Shown here: piece after piece, positions 25,104-33,984 of the stretch
Layout of the letters: each line of letters starts with the position of its first letter
Numbering within the stretch: position 1 is the stretch's first letter
Assembly (NCBI RefSeq): GCF_000225505.1
Contig: NZ_BACI01000056.1
Location: 62,001 to 126,000 of the forward strand
Direction of reading: 5' to 3'
Source: Gordonia alkanivorans NBRC 16433
GTDB taxonomy: Bacteria; Actinomycetota; Actinomycetes; Mycobacteriales; Mycobacteriaceae
Length of the DNA stretch: 64,000 bases
The notes under the pieces: generated by a model
Told to the model about the DNA's origin: nothing
What the model saw: only the letters and a program-made list of their open reading frames with translations
Databases searched by the model: none
Translations under genes and position numbers: made by a program

Positions 25104-28100
25104 GTGCCTGTGACAGCCCCGACGTCCCGTGTTTCCGCACGTACCGCCCGTCTGATCGCGATCGTCGCGGGTGTTCTCGGCGTCGTGCTGTGCGCTCTCA
25201 CCCCGCTCCTGCCGGTGAAGGCCACCGACGCCGACATCACCTGGCCCGCAGGTCAGGAGCTCGCGGCGGAGACGTCATCGGTGATGGCGCCGCTCATCGC
25301 GCAGACCCCGCAGACACTCGACGCCCGCATCCCGTGTTCGACGCTTACCGGCGCTCGCAACGGCATCGTCCTCTCGACCATGCCGGTGAGCGCGCCGAAG
25401 TCGAAGGGCTCGTCGCTGTGGGTGACGAAGTCCGATCAGGCCGTCACCGTCACCTTCCGCAACAGCGTCGCGGCCACCGCGGCCCGCGCCGAACTCGACC
25501 GTTGCCGCGAGCTGCACATCTTCTCCGCCCCGAGCGGACCCGGCGCCCGGTTCGTCGGCCTCGGTGAATCGACGGTCCTGCCGCCGGAGAAGCGACCGCA
25601 GGTCGCCGGCATCTTCAGCGAGCTGAGTGCCGAGCAGGCCCGCGCCGCGGCCGACGCCGGGATGTCGGTCTCGATCGACATCGACAACCGGTACGAGTCC
25701 TCGCCGACGGTCCTGAAGATCATCGTGATGGTCCTCGCCGTGATCTCGGTGATCGTGGCCCTGGTCGCCCTGGCCCTTCTCGACCGCATCCAGGGCTACC
25801 ACCGGCGGATCGGGGCCCGCACCCACGCCTGGTGGCACTCACTGAAGCCGCGCGCCGCCGACCTGGTCGTGACGACGATCCTGCTGATCTGGCTGTTCCT
25901 GGGTGCCGGGTCGCCCGACGACGGTTACGTCCTCAACATGGGCCGCACCGCCGACGGGTTCGGTTACCTGGCCAACTACTACCGCTACTACGGCATCCCC
26001 GAGGCGCCGTTCGACTGGTACTACAGCTTCCTCTCGATGTGGTCGTCGATTTCGCCGTCGATCCTGTGGATGCACATCCCGGCACTCGTCGCCGGCCTCG
26101 TGTCGTGGTTCGTGCTCAGCCGGGTGCTGCTGCCGCGTCTCGGCCCGGCGGTGCGTCGCAGCTCGTGGTCGACCTGGGCTGCCGCCCTAACCTTCACGGC
26201 GTTCTGGCTGCCGTTCTGCAGCGGCCTGCGCAGCGAGGGCATCATCGTCCTCGGCTCCCTGTTGACCTGGTGGGCAGCCGAATACGCCATCTCCACCCGA
26301 CGCCTGCTGCCGGCGGCGCTGGCCGCGGCGCTCGCCGGGTTCACCCTCGCGCTCGCCCCGCACGGCGTCGTGGGTGTCGCGATCCTGCTCGTCGCCGCCC
26401 GCGCGTTGCTGCACATCCTGCTCCGACGACGCAGCGAGCTCGGCGGTTCGACGTGGACGTCGACCGCGGCGCTCGTCGCGCCGATCGTCGCCGCCGGGAT
26501 GGTCGTACTGGTGATCGTGTTCCGGGACCAGACGCTCGCGACTGTGCTCGAGGCCATCAAGCTCCGCTACACCGTCGGCCCGGTGATCTCCTGGCACCAG
26601 GAGTTCTTGCGGTACTACTTCATCTCGGTCGTCACCGACGACGGCTCGCTGACCCGGCGGGTGCCACTGCTGCTGCTTCTCGCCGGCCTGTTCGTCGTGG
26701 TCGCGGTGATGCTGCGGCGCACCAGGATTCGCGGTGTCGACCCCGGCCCGGTGTGGCGTCTCGTCGGCGCCGTCGGCGTGACCCTGCTGCTGTTCGTGTT
26801 CACCCCGACCAAGTGGACGATCCAGTTCGGCGTGCTCGCCGGTCTCGCGGCGGCGATCGCCGCGGCCGCGACCCTCGCCGTCGCCCAGTCCGCAGCACGA
26901 TCGGCACGCAACCTCACCGTCTTCGTGTCGGGTCTGCTGTTCGCGATGGCCGCGGCGATGGCCGGTTACAACTCCTGGCCGTTCGCCTACGAGTACGGCA
27001 TCTCCTGGTTCGACCGGGCGCCCGTCATCGCCGGCTACGGGGCGTCGACGCTGTTCCTGATCCTCGCCGTCCTCGCCGCCGCCCTGGCGGTGTGGCAACA
27101 TCTGCGACTCGACTACGTCACCAATCGCGGACTCGCTCACAGCGACACCGGCCCCGGCGAGACCCGCGCGGATCGTCGCCGCCTGTTCCTCGCGTCCTCG
27201 CCGATCGCGGTGATCGCCGGACTCCTCGTCGTCGTCGAGATGCTGCTGTTCGTCAAGGCCGCCGTCACCCGGTATCCGGCACCGACGGTGCTCACCGAGA
27301 ACCTGAACACCCTGCGCGGCAACCCGTGCGGCCTCGCCGACGAGGTGCTCGTCGAAGTCGACCCGAACACCGGCATGCTCACCCCCGCCGGCGGTGCGTC
27401 GGCGACCGAGGCACTGCGCGGCGAGAACCCGGTGGGCTTCTCCCCCAACGGCATCCCCGGCGACCTGCAGCCCGAACCGGGAAGCCAGCGCCCGGGCCAG
27501 ATGAACGTGTCGGCGAGCATGGCACGCCCGTTCGCCATCACCGGCGGACTCGGCTCCGGGACCACCGGCGGCCGCGGACCCGAAACCGTCAACGGGTCGA
27601 ACGCCAAGCTCCCCTACGGACTCGACCCGGCCACCACGCCCGTGCTCGGCAGCTACGGATACAACGGCGAGGCGCGCCTGACGACGGGCTGGTACGACCT
27701 GCCCGCCGACCGTGCCGCGTCGCCGCTGCTCGTGTTCAGCACCGCGGGCGCCGTCTCGACCATCGACACCTTCGGGGTACGCAACTTCGGGCAGAAGATG
27801 GTCGTGCAGTTCGGCCGTCCCGGCCCCGACGGCTCGTTCCAGCAGGTCGGCCCGGACATCCTGCCCATCGACCCCGGACCGGTGATCCTCAACCGCCCGT
27901 GGCGCAACATGCGGGTGCCGATGGCGGCCGCACCGCCGGCCGCGACCGTGATGCGACTGTCGTTGCAGGACAACAACCTCGGCGACAAGCAGTTCATCGG
28001 GATCACCCCGCCGCGCGCGCCGCAGCTGCAGACCCTGCAGGAGGTCGTCGGGACGACGGCGCCGACCCTGATCGACTTCGGGGTGGCCTCGCACTTCCCG

Positions 28101-28427
28101 TGCCAGCAGCCGATGGGTGTCTCGCACGGCGTCGCCCAGGTCCCGCAGTGGCGGATCCTGGGTGACTACCCGCTGACCAACTCGCAGTCCAAGACCTGGC
28201 AGGCCGGGGTCGACGGCGGCCTGCTGGCCATCTCGGAGACGACGACCTCGGCCCAGGCCGTGTCGACCTACCTCAAGGACGACTGGGTCCGCGAATGGGG
28301 CGCCCTGGAGAAGCTGACGCCACTGGTACCCGACGCACCGAACGCACAGATCGACACCGCACAGACGACGCAATGGGGCTGGTCACGCGCCGGCTCGATC
28401 AGGGTGGAGCCCGAATCCGATGAGTGA
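25104..28427 (+). CDS. embA: Arabinosyltransferase of the EmbA type (first A-B pair)
   Basis: 1107 residues from GTG 25104; the open frame begins 45 bases earlier, but without a good ribosome site. The EmbA class is indicated by the loop GSPDDGYVLNMGR (D272/D273), IPEAPFDWYY after it, and KWTIQFG where B/C types have KWTHHFG. In M. tuberculosis EmbA and EmbB form a heterodimer that makes the branched arabinan end. The gene lies 63 bp after the first emb gene and overlaps the next by 8 bp (ATG inside the last codons), which supports equimolar production of an A-B complex. The C-terminal sugar-binding domain is complete. Confidence 0.9.
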   Translation: MPVTAPTSRVSARTARLIAIVAGVLGVVLCALTPLLPVKATDADITWPAGQELAAETSSVMAPLIAQTPQTLDARIPCSTLTGARNGIVLSTMPVSAPKSKGSSLWVTKSDQAVTVTFRNSVAATAARAELDRCRELHIFSAPSGPGARFVGLGESTVLPPEKRPQVAGIFSELSAEQARAAADAGMSVSIDIDNRYESSPTVLKIIVMVLAVISVIVALVALALLDRIQGYHRRIGARTHAWWHSLKPRAADLVVTTILLIWLFLGAGSPDDGYVLNMGRTADGFGYLANYYRYYGIPEAPFDWYYSFLSMWSSISPSILWMHIPALVAGLVSWFVLSRVLLPRLGPAVRRSSWSTWAAALTFTAFWLPFCSGLRSEGIIVLGSLLTWWAAEYAISTRRLLPAALAAALAGFTLALAPHGVVGVAILLVAARALLHILLRRRSELGGSTWTSTAALVAPIVAAGMVVLVIVFRDQTLATVLEAIKLRYTVGPVISWHQEFLRYYFISVVTDDGSLTRRVPLLLLLAGLFVVVAVMLRRTRIRGVDPGPVWRLVGAVGVTLLLFVFTPTKWTIQFGVLAGLAAAIAAAATLAVAQSAARSARNLTVFVSGLLFAMAAAMAGYNSWPFAYEYGISWFDRAPVIAGYGASTLFLILAVLAAALAVWQHLRLDYVTNRGLAHSDTGPGETRADRRRLFLASSPIAVIAGLLVVVEMLLFVKAAVTRYPAPTVLTENLNTLRGNPCGLADEVLVEVDPNTGMLTPAGGASATEALRGENPVGFSPNGIPGDLQPEPGSQRPGQMNVSASMARPFAITGGLGSGTTGGRGPETVNGSNAKLPYGLDPATTPVLGSYGYNGEARLTTGWYDLPADRAASPLLVFSTAGAVSTIDTFGVRNFGQKMVVQFGRPGPDGSFQQVGPDILPIDPGPVILNRPWRNMRVPMAAAPPAATVMRLSLQDNNLGDKQFIGITPPRAPQLQTLQEVVGTTAPTLIDFGVASHFPCQQPMGVSHGVAQVPQWRILGDYPLTNSQSKTWQAGVDGGLLAISETTTSAQAVSTYLKDDWVREWGALEKLTPLVPDAPNAQIDTAQTTQWGWSRAGSIRVEPESDE

Positions 28428-31400
28428 ACCCAACCCCACGAGCACGGCCCCGCAGGCCGACGAGCGGCCCGGACGCGACTATCGCACCGCGAAGATCGTC
28501 GCGGTCGTCACCGGCCTGCTGGGTTTCCTGCTCGCGATCGTCACGCCGATCCTGCCGGTGAACCAGACCACCGCCGAACTCGAATGGCCACAGGGCGATT
28601 CGGTCTCGGATGTGGCCGCACCACTGGTGGCCTTCGTCCCGATCGACATGGACATGTCCGTGCCGTGTTCGCTGGCCGCCCGCCTGCCCGCGCAAGGCGG
28701 TGTCCTCCTCTCGACGACGCCGGAGGGTGGACAGGACGACTCCGCTCGCGGCCTCTTCGTCCGCGCCACCGCCGACACGCTGACGATGATCGACCGCAAC
28801 GTGGTGCTCCTCGACACCGACCGTGCGGCGGCGCAGGCCAACCCGAACTGCCGGATCGTGATGCACGCCGACGGTGAGGGCGTCGACGGCCGCTTCGAGG
28901 GCCTGCCCGCCCCGGACGCCGCCGATGGTGGTCTCAACGAGTTCGCCATCCCCGACCACGAGATGCGACCGCAGATCGTCGGCATCTACAGCGATCTGCC
29001 CGCCGACGTGTCCCGCGACGGGTTGTCGCTGCGCGCCACCATCGACACGCGCTACGTCACCTCGCCGACGCCGGTGAAGCTCGCGGCGATCGTGATCGGC
29101 ATCGTGATGACGATCCTCTCGCTCATCGCTCTCGGTGTTCTCGACAGCCGGGACGGGCGGGCGCACAAGCGTTTCCTGCCGACCGGTTGGTGGACCATCC
29201 GCCCGCCGGACGTCGCGGTGTTCGCGATCCTGGCCTTCTGGTGGTTCGCCGGCGCCAACACCTCCGACGACGGCTACAACTTCACCGTCGGCCGCATCAC
29301 CAGCGAGGCCGGCTACGCGGACAACTACTTCCGCTACTTCGGTGTCCCGCAGGATCCCTTCGGCTGGCATTTCCAGGTCATCTCGGCGATGTCGCACATC
29401 AGCGTCGCCGCGCCGTTCATGCGCCTGCCCGCCTTTCTGCTCGGCCTTCTCGGCTGGTGGCTCATCAGCCGCGAGGTGATCCCTCGTCTGGGCCGCACCG
29501 TCCGCAACAGCACGCCCGCGGTCTGGTCGGCGGCGTTCGTCTTCCTCGCAATCTGGTTGCCGTTCAACAACGGTCTGCGTCCCGAACCCGCCGAGGCCGT
29601 GGGCGCGCTGCTCACCTGGTGCTGCGTGGAACGGGCGATCGCGACGCGGCGCCTGCTGCCGTACGCGATCGCGGTGGTGACCGCGGCCTTCACCCTCGCC
29701 CTCGCCCCCGGCGGGTTGATGGCGGTCGCCGCGCTGCTCGCGGGCATCCGGCCGATCGTCAAGACGCTCGTGTCCCGGCGTCGCCGCGACGGGCTGCTGC
29801 CGATGCTCGCGCCGATCTTGGCCGCCGGTACCGCGGTGCTCTTCCAGATCTTCTTCGACCAGCCCCTGGCCCCGCTGATCGCGGGCAACAAGGTCGCCTC
29901 CGACGTGGGGCCGACCCTGGAGTGGTGGCAGGAACCGATCCGGTACTACTACCTGATCCTGCCGACCGCCGACGGCACCCTCGCGCGTCGTTTCGGCGTG
30001 CTGGCGATGATCCTCTGCCTGTTCGTCGTGCTCCTGCGCCTGCTCCGTCGCGAGCATCCCAACGGCGTTGCACGGGCCCCGATCTGGCGACTGATCGCGG
30101 TCACGCTCGGCACCATGTTCCTCATCGCGTTCACCCCGACCAAGTGGACCCACCACTTCGGCGTCTACGCCGGTATCGCCGCCGGTATCGCCGCCGCGGC
30201 GGGCGCGATGATGGCGCCGGCCGTCCTCCGGTCGCGTCGCAACCGCACCTTCTTCGCGGCCGCCGTCCTCGCGATCACCGGGATCTCCTTCGCCGGCACC
30301 AACGGCTGGTGGTTCGTCGGCAGCTACGGCGTGCCGTGGTGGGACCGCCCGCCGGCCGTCGGCGGGATCAACGTCGCGTGGTTCATCCTCCTCGCTGCGG
30401 TGGTCACCGCCCTGGCCGGTCTGTGGTTCCACTTCCGCGACGACTTCGTCGACGAGCAGACCCGGACCCTCGGTGGCGACCGGTGGTACTCGAAGCTCAA
30501 GTTCTCACCGCTGCCGGTGATCTCCGGCCTGATGGTGCTGTTCATGGTCGCCTCGTTCCTGAAGGGCGCCTACGAGCAACGGGACTCCTGGTCCTGGATG
30601 AAGTCCAATGCCCGTGCCCTGACCGGCAACTCGTGCGGTCTGGCCAATGATGTCCTCGTCGAGGCCGATCCGACCGCCGGCCTGCTCTCTCCGGCGGCAG
30701 TCAACGGACGTCCGGCACCCGCTGTCGCACAGGCACTCTCGGGTTCGGACTCGACCGGCTTCACGCCCAACGGCGTCCCCGACAAGCTGTCGGTGGACGC
30801 GACCGAGAGCGACACCTCGTCCACCACGACCGCCCAGAACACCGCGCAGACCGGCGCCGGTGCGGACGAGTCCGCCGACTCGTCGTCGGCGCAGGGTGGC
30901 ACCGAGGGCGGACAGGGTGCGCGCGGGATCAACGGGTCGACGGTCCGTCTGCCGTTCGGGCTGAACCCAGCTGCGACACCGGTTCTCGGCAGCTACGGCT
31001 CGCCGTCGGGCTCCGCCTCCCTGACGACGGACTGGTACCAGCTGCCCGAACGTTCCGACGACGCCCCGCTGCTCACCATGGCGGTCGCCGGGTCGGTCGA
31101 GGCCGTCGACGGAATCGGCGTCGTCCACGCCGGCCAGAAGGTGATCGCGCAGTTCGGTCGTGTCGGCGCCGACGGCCGGGTGGTGCCGACGGGACAGATG
31201 TTCCCCATCGACATCGGTGAGGTCCCGACCTGGCGCAACCTGCGGTTCCCGCTGGCCGATTCGCCGGCACAGTCGACCGTGGTGCGCATCCTGGTCGAGG
31301 ACACCGCAGCGGCGTCGTCGGAGTGGGTGGCCATCACCCCGCCGCGCGTCAGCAGGCTGGCGACCCTGGACGATGTCGTCGGCCGGACCGACCCGGTCTT

Positions 31401-31746
31401 CATCGACTGGCTGCCCGGTCTGGTCTTCCCGTGCCAGCAGCCGATGAAGGTCCGGCACGGTGTACTCGAGGTGCCGAAGTGGCGGATCATGCCCGACGCC
31501 GAGGCCACCCGGAAGAACAGCCAGACCTGGATGTCGGGCACCGCGGGCGGACCGTTGGGCATCACCGAGGCGATGCTGCGTCCGACGCTGCTACCGACGT
31601 ACCTGCGCAACAACTGGGGCCGCGACTGGGGCGGCCTGCAGCGGTTCACCGAGATCATCCCGGCCCCGCCTGCCGAGATCGAACTCGGGGAGGCACGACG
31701 GTCGGGGCTGTACGACCCCGCCCCGATGCGTTCCAGCGGGTACTGA
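28420..31746 (+). CDS. embB: Arabinosyltransferase of the EmbB type (first A-B pair), Val at the ethambutol position
   Basis: 1108 residues. Catalytic loop ANTSDDGYNFTVGR with D283/D284. The residue matching Met306 of M. tuberculosis EmbB is Val290. KWTHHFG and PQDPFGWHFQV support the B/C class. A low-complexity acidic Ser/Thr-rich insertion at about 790-832 (30790-30915) lies in the C-terminal domain. It is absent from the first emb gene and the A types but shared in style with the fifth emb gene. Pairs with the overlapping EmbA-type gene. A 12-bp terminator hairpin follows the stop. Confidence 0.9.
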   Translation: MSEPNPTSTAPQADERPGRDYRTAKIVAVVTGLLGFLLAIVTPILPVNQTTAELEWPQGDSVSDVAAPLVAFVPIDMDMSVPCSLAARLPAQGGVLLSTTPEGGQDDSARGLFVRATADTLTMIDRNVVLLDTDRAAAQANPNCRIVMHADGEGVDGRFEGLPAPDAADGGLNEFAIPDHEMRPQIVGIYSDLPADVSRDGLSLRATIDTRYVTSPTPVKLAAIVIGIVMTILSLIALGVLDSRDGRAHKRFLPTGWWTIRPPDVAVFAILAFWWFAGANTSDDGYNFTVGRITSEAGYADNYFRYFGVPQDPFGWHFQVISAMSHISVAAPFMRLPAFLLGLLGWWLISREVIPRLGRTVRNSTPAVWSAAFVFLAIWLPFNNGLRPEPAEAVGALLTWCCVERAIATRRLLPYAIAVVTAAFTLALAPGGLMAVAALLAGIRPIVKTLVSRRRRDGLLPMLAPILAAGTAVLFQIFFDQPLAPLIAGNKVASDVGPTLEWWQEPIRYYYLILPTADGTLARRFGVLAMILCLFVVLLRLLRREHPNGVARAPIWRLIAVTLGTMFLIAFTPTKWTHHFGVYAGIAAGIAAAAGAMMAPAVLRSRRNRTFFAAAVLAITGISFAGTNGWWFVGSYGVPWWDRPPAVGGINVAWFILLAAVVTALAGLWFHFRDDFVDEQTRTLGGDRWYSKLKFSPLPVISGLMVLFMVASFLKGAYEQRDSWSWMKSNARALTGNSCGLANDVLVEADPTAGLLSPAAVNGRPAPAVAQALSGSDSTGFTPNGVPDKLSVDATESDTSSTTTAQNTAQTGAGADESADSSSAQGGTEGGQGARGINGSTVRLPFGLNPAATPVLGSYGSPSGSASLTTDWYQLPERSDDAPLLTMAVAGSVEAVDGIGVVHAGQKVIAQFGRVGADGRVVPTGQMFPIDIGEVPTWRNLRFPLADSPAQSTVVRILVEDTAAASSEWVAITPPRVSRLATLDDVVGRTDPVFIDWLPGLVFPCQQPMKVRHGVLEVPKWRIMPDAEATRKNSQTWMSGTAGGPLGITEAMLRPTLLPTYLRNNWGRDWGGLQRFTEIIPAPPAEIELGEARRSGLYDPAPMRSSGY

Positions 31747-31761
31747 GGCTCTGACCTGGTC

Positions 31762-31801
31762 CGACGAGGGTGTCGCGGTGCTACCCGCAACACCCTCGTC
31801 G
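31762..31801 (+). terminator. 12-bp hairpin terminator after the first emb cluster
   Basis: CGACGAGGGTGT (31762-31773) pairs with ACACCCTCGTCG (31790-31801), loop 16 nt, 15 bases after the embB stop. Confidence 0.75.
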
Positions 31802-31909
31802 AAACCAGGCGACCTCCGTTCGTTACCGCACCGTGACCTCCAATCTCGGTCGCGTCACTCATCCCGCGCGACCCTCGATCCCGCCGTGACCGCGGCCTAG
31901 CGTCGTGTC

Positions 31910-32449
31910 ATGAGTAAATTCACGGCACCAGGACTCAGCACGGAATCGGCCGATGAGGTGGCCGGGATCCTGCAGGAGCGCCTCAGCGCACTGAACGACC
32001 TGCATCTCACCCTCAAGCACATCCACTGGAACGTGGTCGGCGCGAACTTCATCGGGGTACACGAGATGATCGACCCGCAGGTCGAACTCGTCCGCGGCTA
32101 CGCCGACACCGTCGCCGAGCGCATCGCGACCCTGGGTTCGTCGCCCAAGGGCACGGCCAAGGCGATCGAGACCGACCGCTCGTGGAGCGATTACTCCATC
32201 GGTCGCGACACCGCACAGGCACACCTCGGAGCCCTCGACCTCGTCTACGAGGGCTTCATCACCTCGCACCGAGACGCGATCGAGAAGATCGGTGAGATCG
32301 ACCCGATCACCGAGGACGTCCTGATCGGGCAGACCGCTGAACTCGAGAAGTTCCAGTGGTTCGTCCGCGCCCATCTCGAGAGCTACACGGGCGAGCTGAG
32401 TCACGCCGGCGCCAGCAGCGAGAAGGAAGCCGCCGACGCCGCACGCTGA
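31910..32449 (+). CDS. dps: Dps family DNA-binding ferritin
   Basis: 179 residues. Dps oxidises and stores iron and shields DNA during stress and starvation. The intersubunit ferroxidase pattern HIHWNVVGANFIGVHEMID gives His39, His51 and nearby acids. The C-terminal tail (about 160-179) is short and mixed in charge, ending near EKEAADAAR. It is flanked on both sides by strong terminators, so it is a single-gene unit placed between the two emb groups. A clear ribosome site is not obvious in the leader. Confidence 0.93.
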   Translation: MSKFTAPGLSTESADEVAGILQERLSALNDLHLTLKHIHWNVVGANFIGVHEMIDPQVELVRGYADTVAERIATLGSSPKGTAKAIETDRSWSDYSIGRDTAQAHLGALDLVYEGFITSHRDAIEKIGEIDPITEDVLIGQTAELEKFQWFVRAHLESYTGELSHAGASSEKEAADAAR

Positions 32450-32490
32450 CCGCTAGACCGGGTGCGGGGCCATCGCCCGGTCCCGCACTT

Positions 32491-32537
32491 AAACCGCGGT
32501 CGCGACCGCCCCCACCACCAGCTCGCGGCCGCGGTTT
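32491..32537 (+). terminator. 15-bp hairpin terminator after dps
   Basis: 32491-32505 pairs with 32523-32537 over 15 positions with a single G-U pair, loop 17 nt. A second shorter hairpin (GTGCGGG/CCCGCAC) lies just before it. Confidence 0.75.
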
Positions 32538-32718
32538 CCCCCCTCTTGACCCGAACACGTTGCGAGAGTTGATCTCTCGATGTGGTACGGGTGTTGTCGC
32601 ACGTCCAACCGTCGACGCACTGTTACTCTGGGCACAGGCTTAGGCCGTGAACAGGATGTGAAGACAATTGCGTCCGCCGGATCGATCGGGGCGCCCTCGC
32701 TCTGACGGGGAGGTACGT

Positions 32719-33927
32719 GTGGCTGAAACACGATCATTCACGCTGTTCGACGATCTGGAGCTCCACATGCAGTTCGCGCCGGTGTGCCGGCTGTCGGACG
32801 GAGCGTTGGCTGCCGTCGAACTACAGCTCCGTGGACCCGCCGGAACCCGCCTCGCCACCGCCGCCGCCCTCAAGCGGGCCGCACGGCTCGTCGAAGAGCA
32901 CCCGGTGCTGGACGAACGTAAGCGGAAGATGGCCGCCAGCCCGCGCGCGCAGTCGCTGGCCAAAATCCTTCCCCTCCTGGTCAACCTCGATCTGGAACTG
33001 ATCGACAATCTCGACGAGGAGACCACTCACACGCTCGAGCGCCACGTCATGGTGATCCTGCCCGACTCCGTCGAACGCAGTCCCCAGCGCACGCTGGCCC
33101 GGGTCGCGCGGGCCCGCGCCGCGGGCAAGATCATCTGTGTCGACGGCCTGGTCCGCAGCGAACACGCCGCCACCCTGCTGTCGCTCGTCGAACCGGACAT
33201 CATCGTGACCGGTGCCGAGCTCCTCGCCAAGCAGGCCACCGCCGATGCCGCACAGCTCGTCCACGCCCTTGCCGCGCACACCGAACGCAGTCATGCCGTG
33301 GTGATCGCCGAGGGCGTCGACGACGAGTCGTCCCGGGTGACCGCCCAGACGATGGGCGCGGCCTTCGGTATCGGCGATCTGTACCCGCCGGTGTCCGACC
33401 CGTCGACTCTGGCGACGCGGACCATCGTCCCGCTGCCCGACATGCCGGTGTGGACGACCCCGGACTCGGAGAAGTCGACCCCGTATCGCATCGCATCGAC
33501 CTCCATCGAGCCGCGCATGGGCAACAAGCGCCTGCTCATCGAGATGAGCAAGGCCTTGGAACACCAGGCCGCGATCGGGGGCGCCGCCATCGTGCTGGGC
33601 ACCTTCCAGTTCGCCGAGCACTTCACTCCCCGCACCGCCAAGCGGTGGCGGGAGATGTCGACCCAGACCGGCCTGGCCGGCGTCTACGGCGTCGGGCTCC
33701 CCGATGTGCGGGACGGCAACGTGCACCGGGCGCCCCTCGATCCCGAGGACGACCTGATCAACGAGTGGAACGTCGCGGTCCTCGGCCCGCACTTCGCCGC
33801 ACTGCTCTCCGCGCGCGACCAGCACGACGCCGGCCCCGACCTGGCGCGCACCTTCGAGTTCGTCCAGACCTATGACCGGATGACCGTCACGCAGGCCGTT
33901 CACTCGATCCTGGCCAGGTTCGCCTGA
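32719..33927 (+). CDS. Degenerate EAL domain joined to a DICT sensory domain
   Basis: 402 residues from GTG 32719, chosen because GGGGAGG lies immediately upstream; the frame opens at TTG 32668. The N-terminal half follows an EAL phosphodiesterase fold: ELQLR (Glu34) matches the ExLxR motif, LVNLDLELID matches the conserved Asn strand, and IAEGVDDES matches AEGVE. The DDFG metal motif is replaced by CVDGLV and the substrate lysine by Thr (DIIVTG), so cyclic-di-GMP hydrolysis is unlikely. The C-terminal part (about 265-370) resembles DICT, a sensory domain of cyclic-di-GMP and two-component proteins. It is probably a binding or sensing protein. It sits 57 bp before the second A-B emb pair and may be cotranscribed with it. 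Confidence 0.7.
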   Translation: MAETRSFTLFDDLELHMQFAPVCRLSDGALAAVELQLRGPAGTRLATAAALKRAARLVEEHPVLDERKRKMAASPRAQSLAKILPLLVNLDLELIDNLDEETTHTLERHVMVILPDSVERSPQRTLARVARARAAGKIICVDGLVRSEHAATLLSLVEPDIIVTGAELLAKQATADAAQLVHALAAHTERSHAVVIAEGVDDESSRVTAQTMGAAFGIGDLYPPVSDPSTLATRTIVPLPDMPVWTTPDSEKSTPYRIASTSIEPRMGNKRLLIEMSKALEHQAAIGGAAIVLGTFQFAEHFTPRTAKRWREMSTQTGLAGVYGVGLPDVRDGNVHRAPLDPEDDLINEWNVAVLGPHFAALLSARDQHDAGPDLARTFEFVQTYDRMTVTQAVHSILARFA

Positions 33928-33984
33928 GTTCCCGACGGGAGCTCGATTTGGGATTGTCACAGCATCGCTGACTACGATGCGCCT

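Noticed and set aside
28399..30432. Very long open frames opposite the emb genes (677 codons here; 728 codons opposite 26187-28373).
   Set aside because: They lie fully antisense to clear emb genes, are rich in Arg, Gly, Asp and His repeats, and match no family. Long antisense frames are expected at this GC content.
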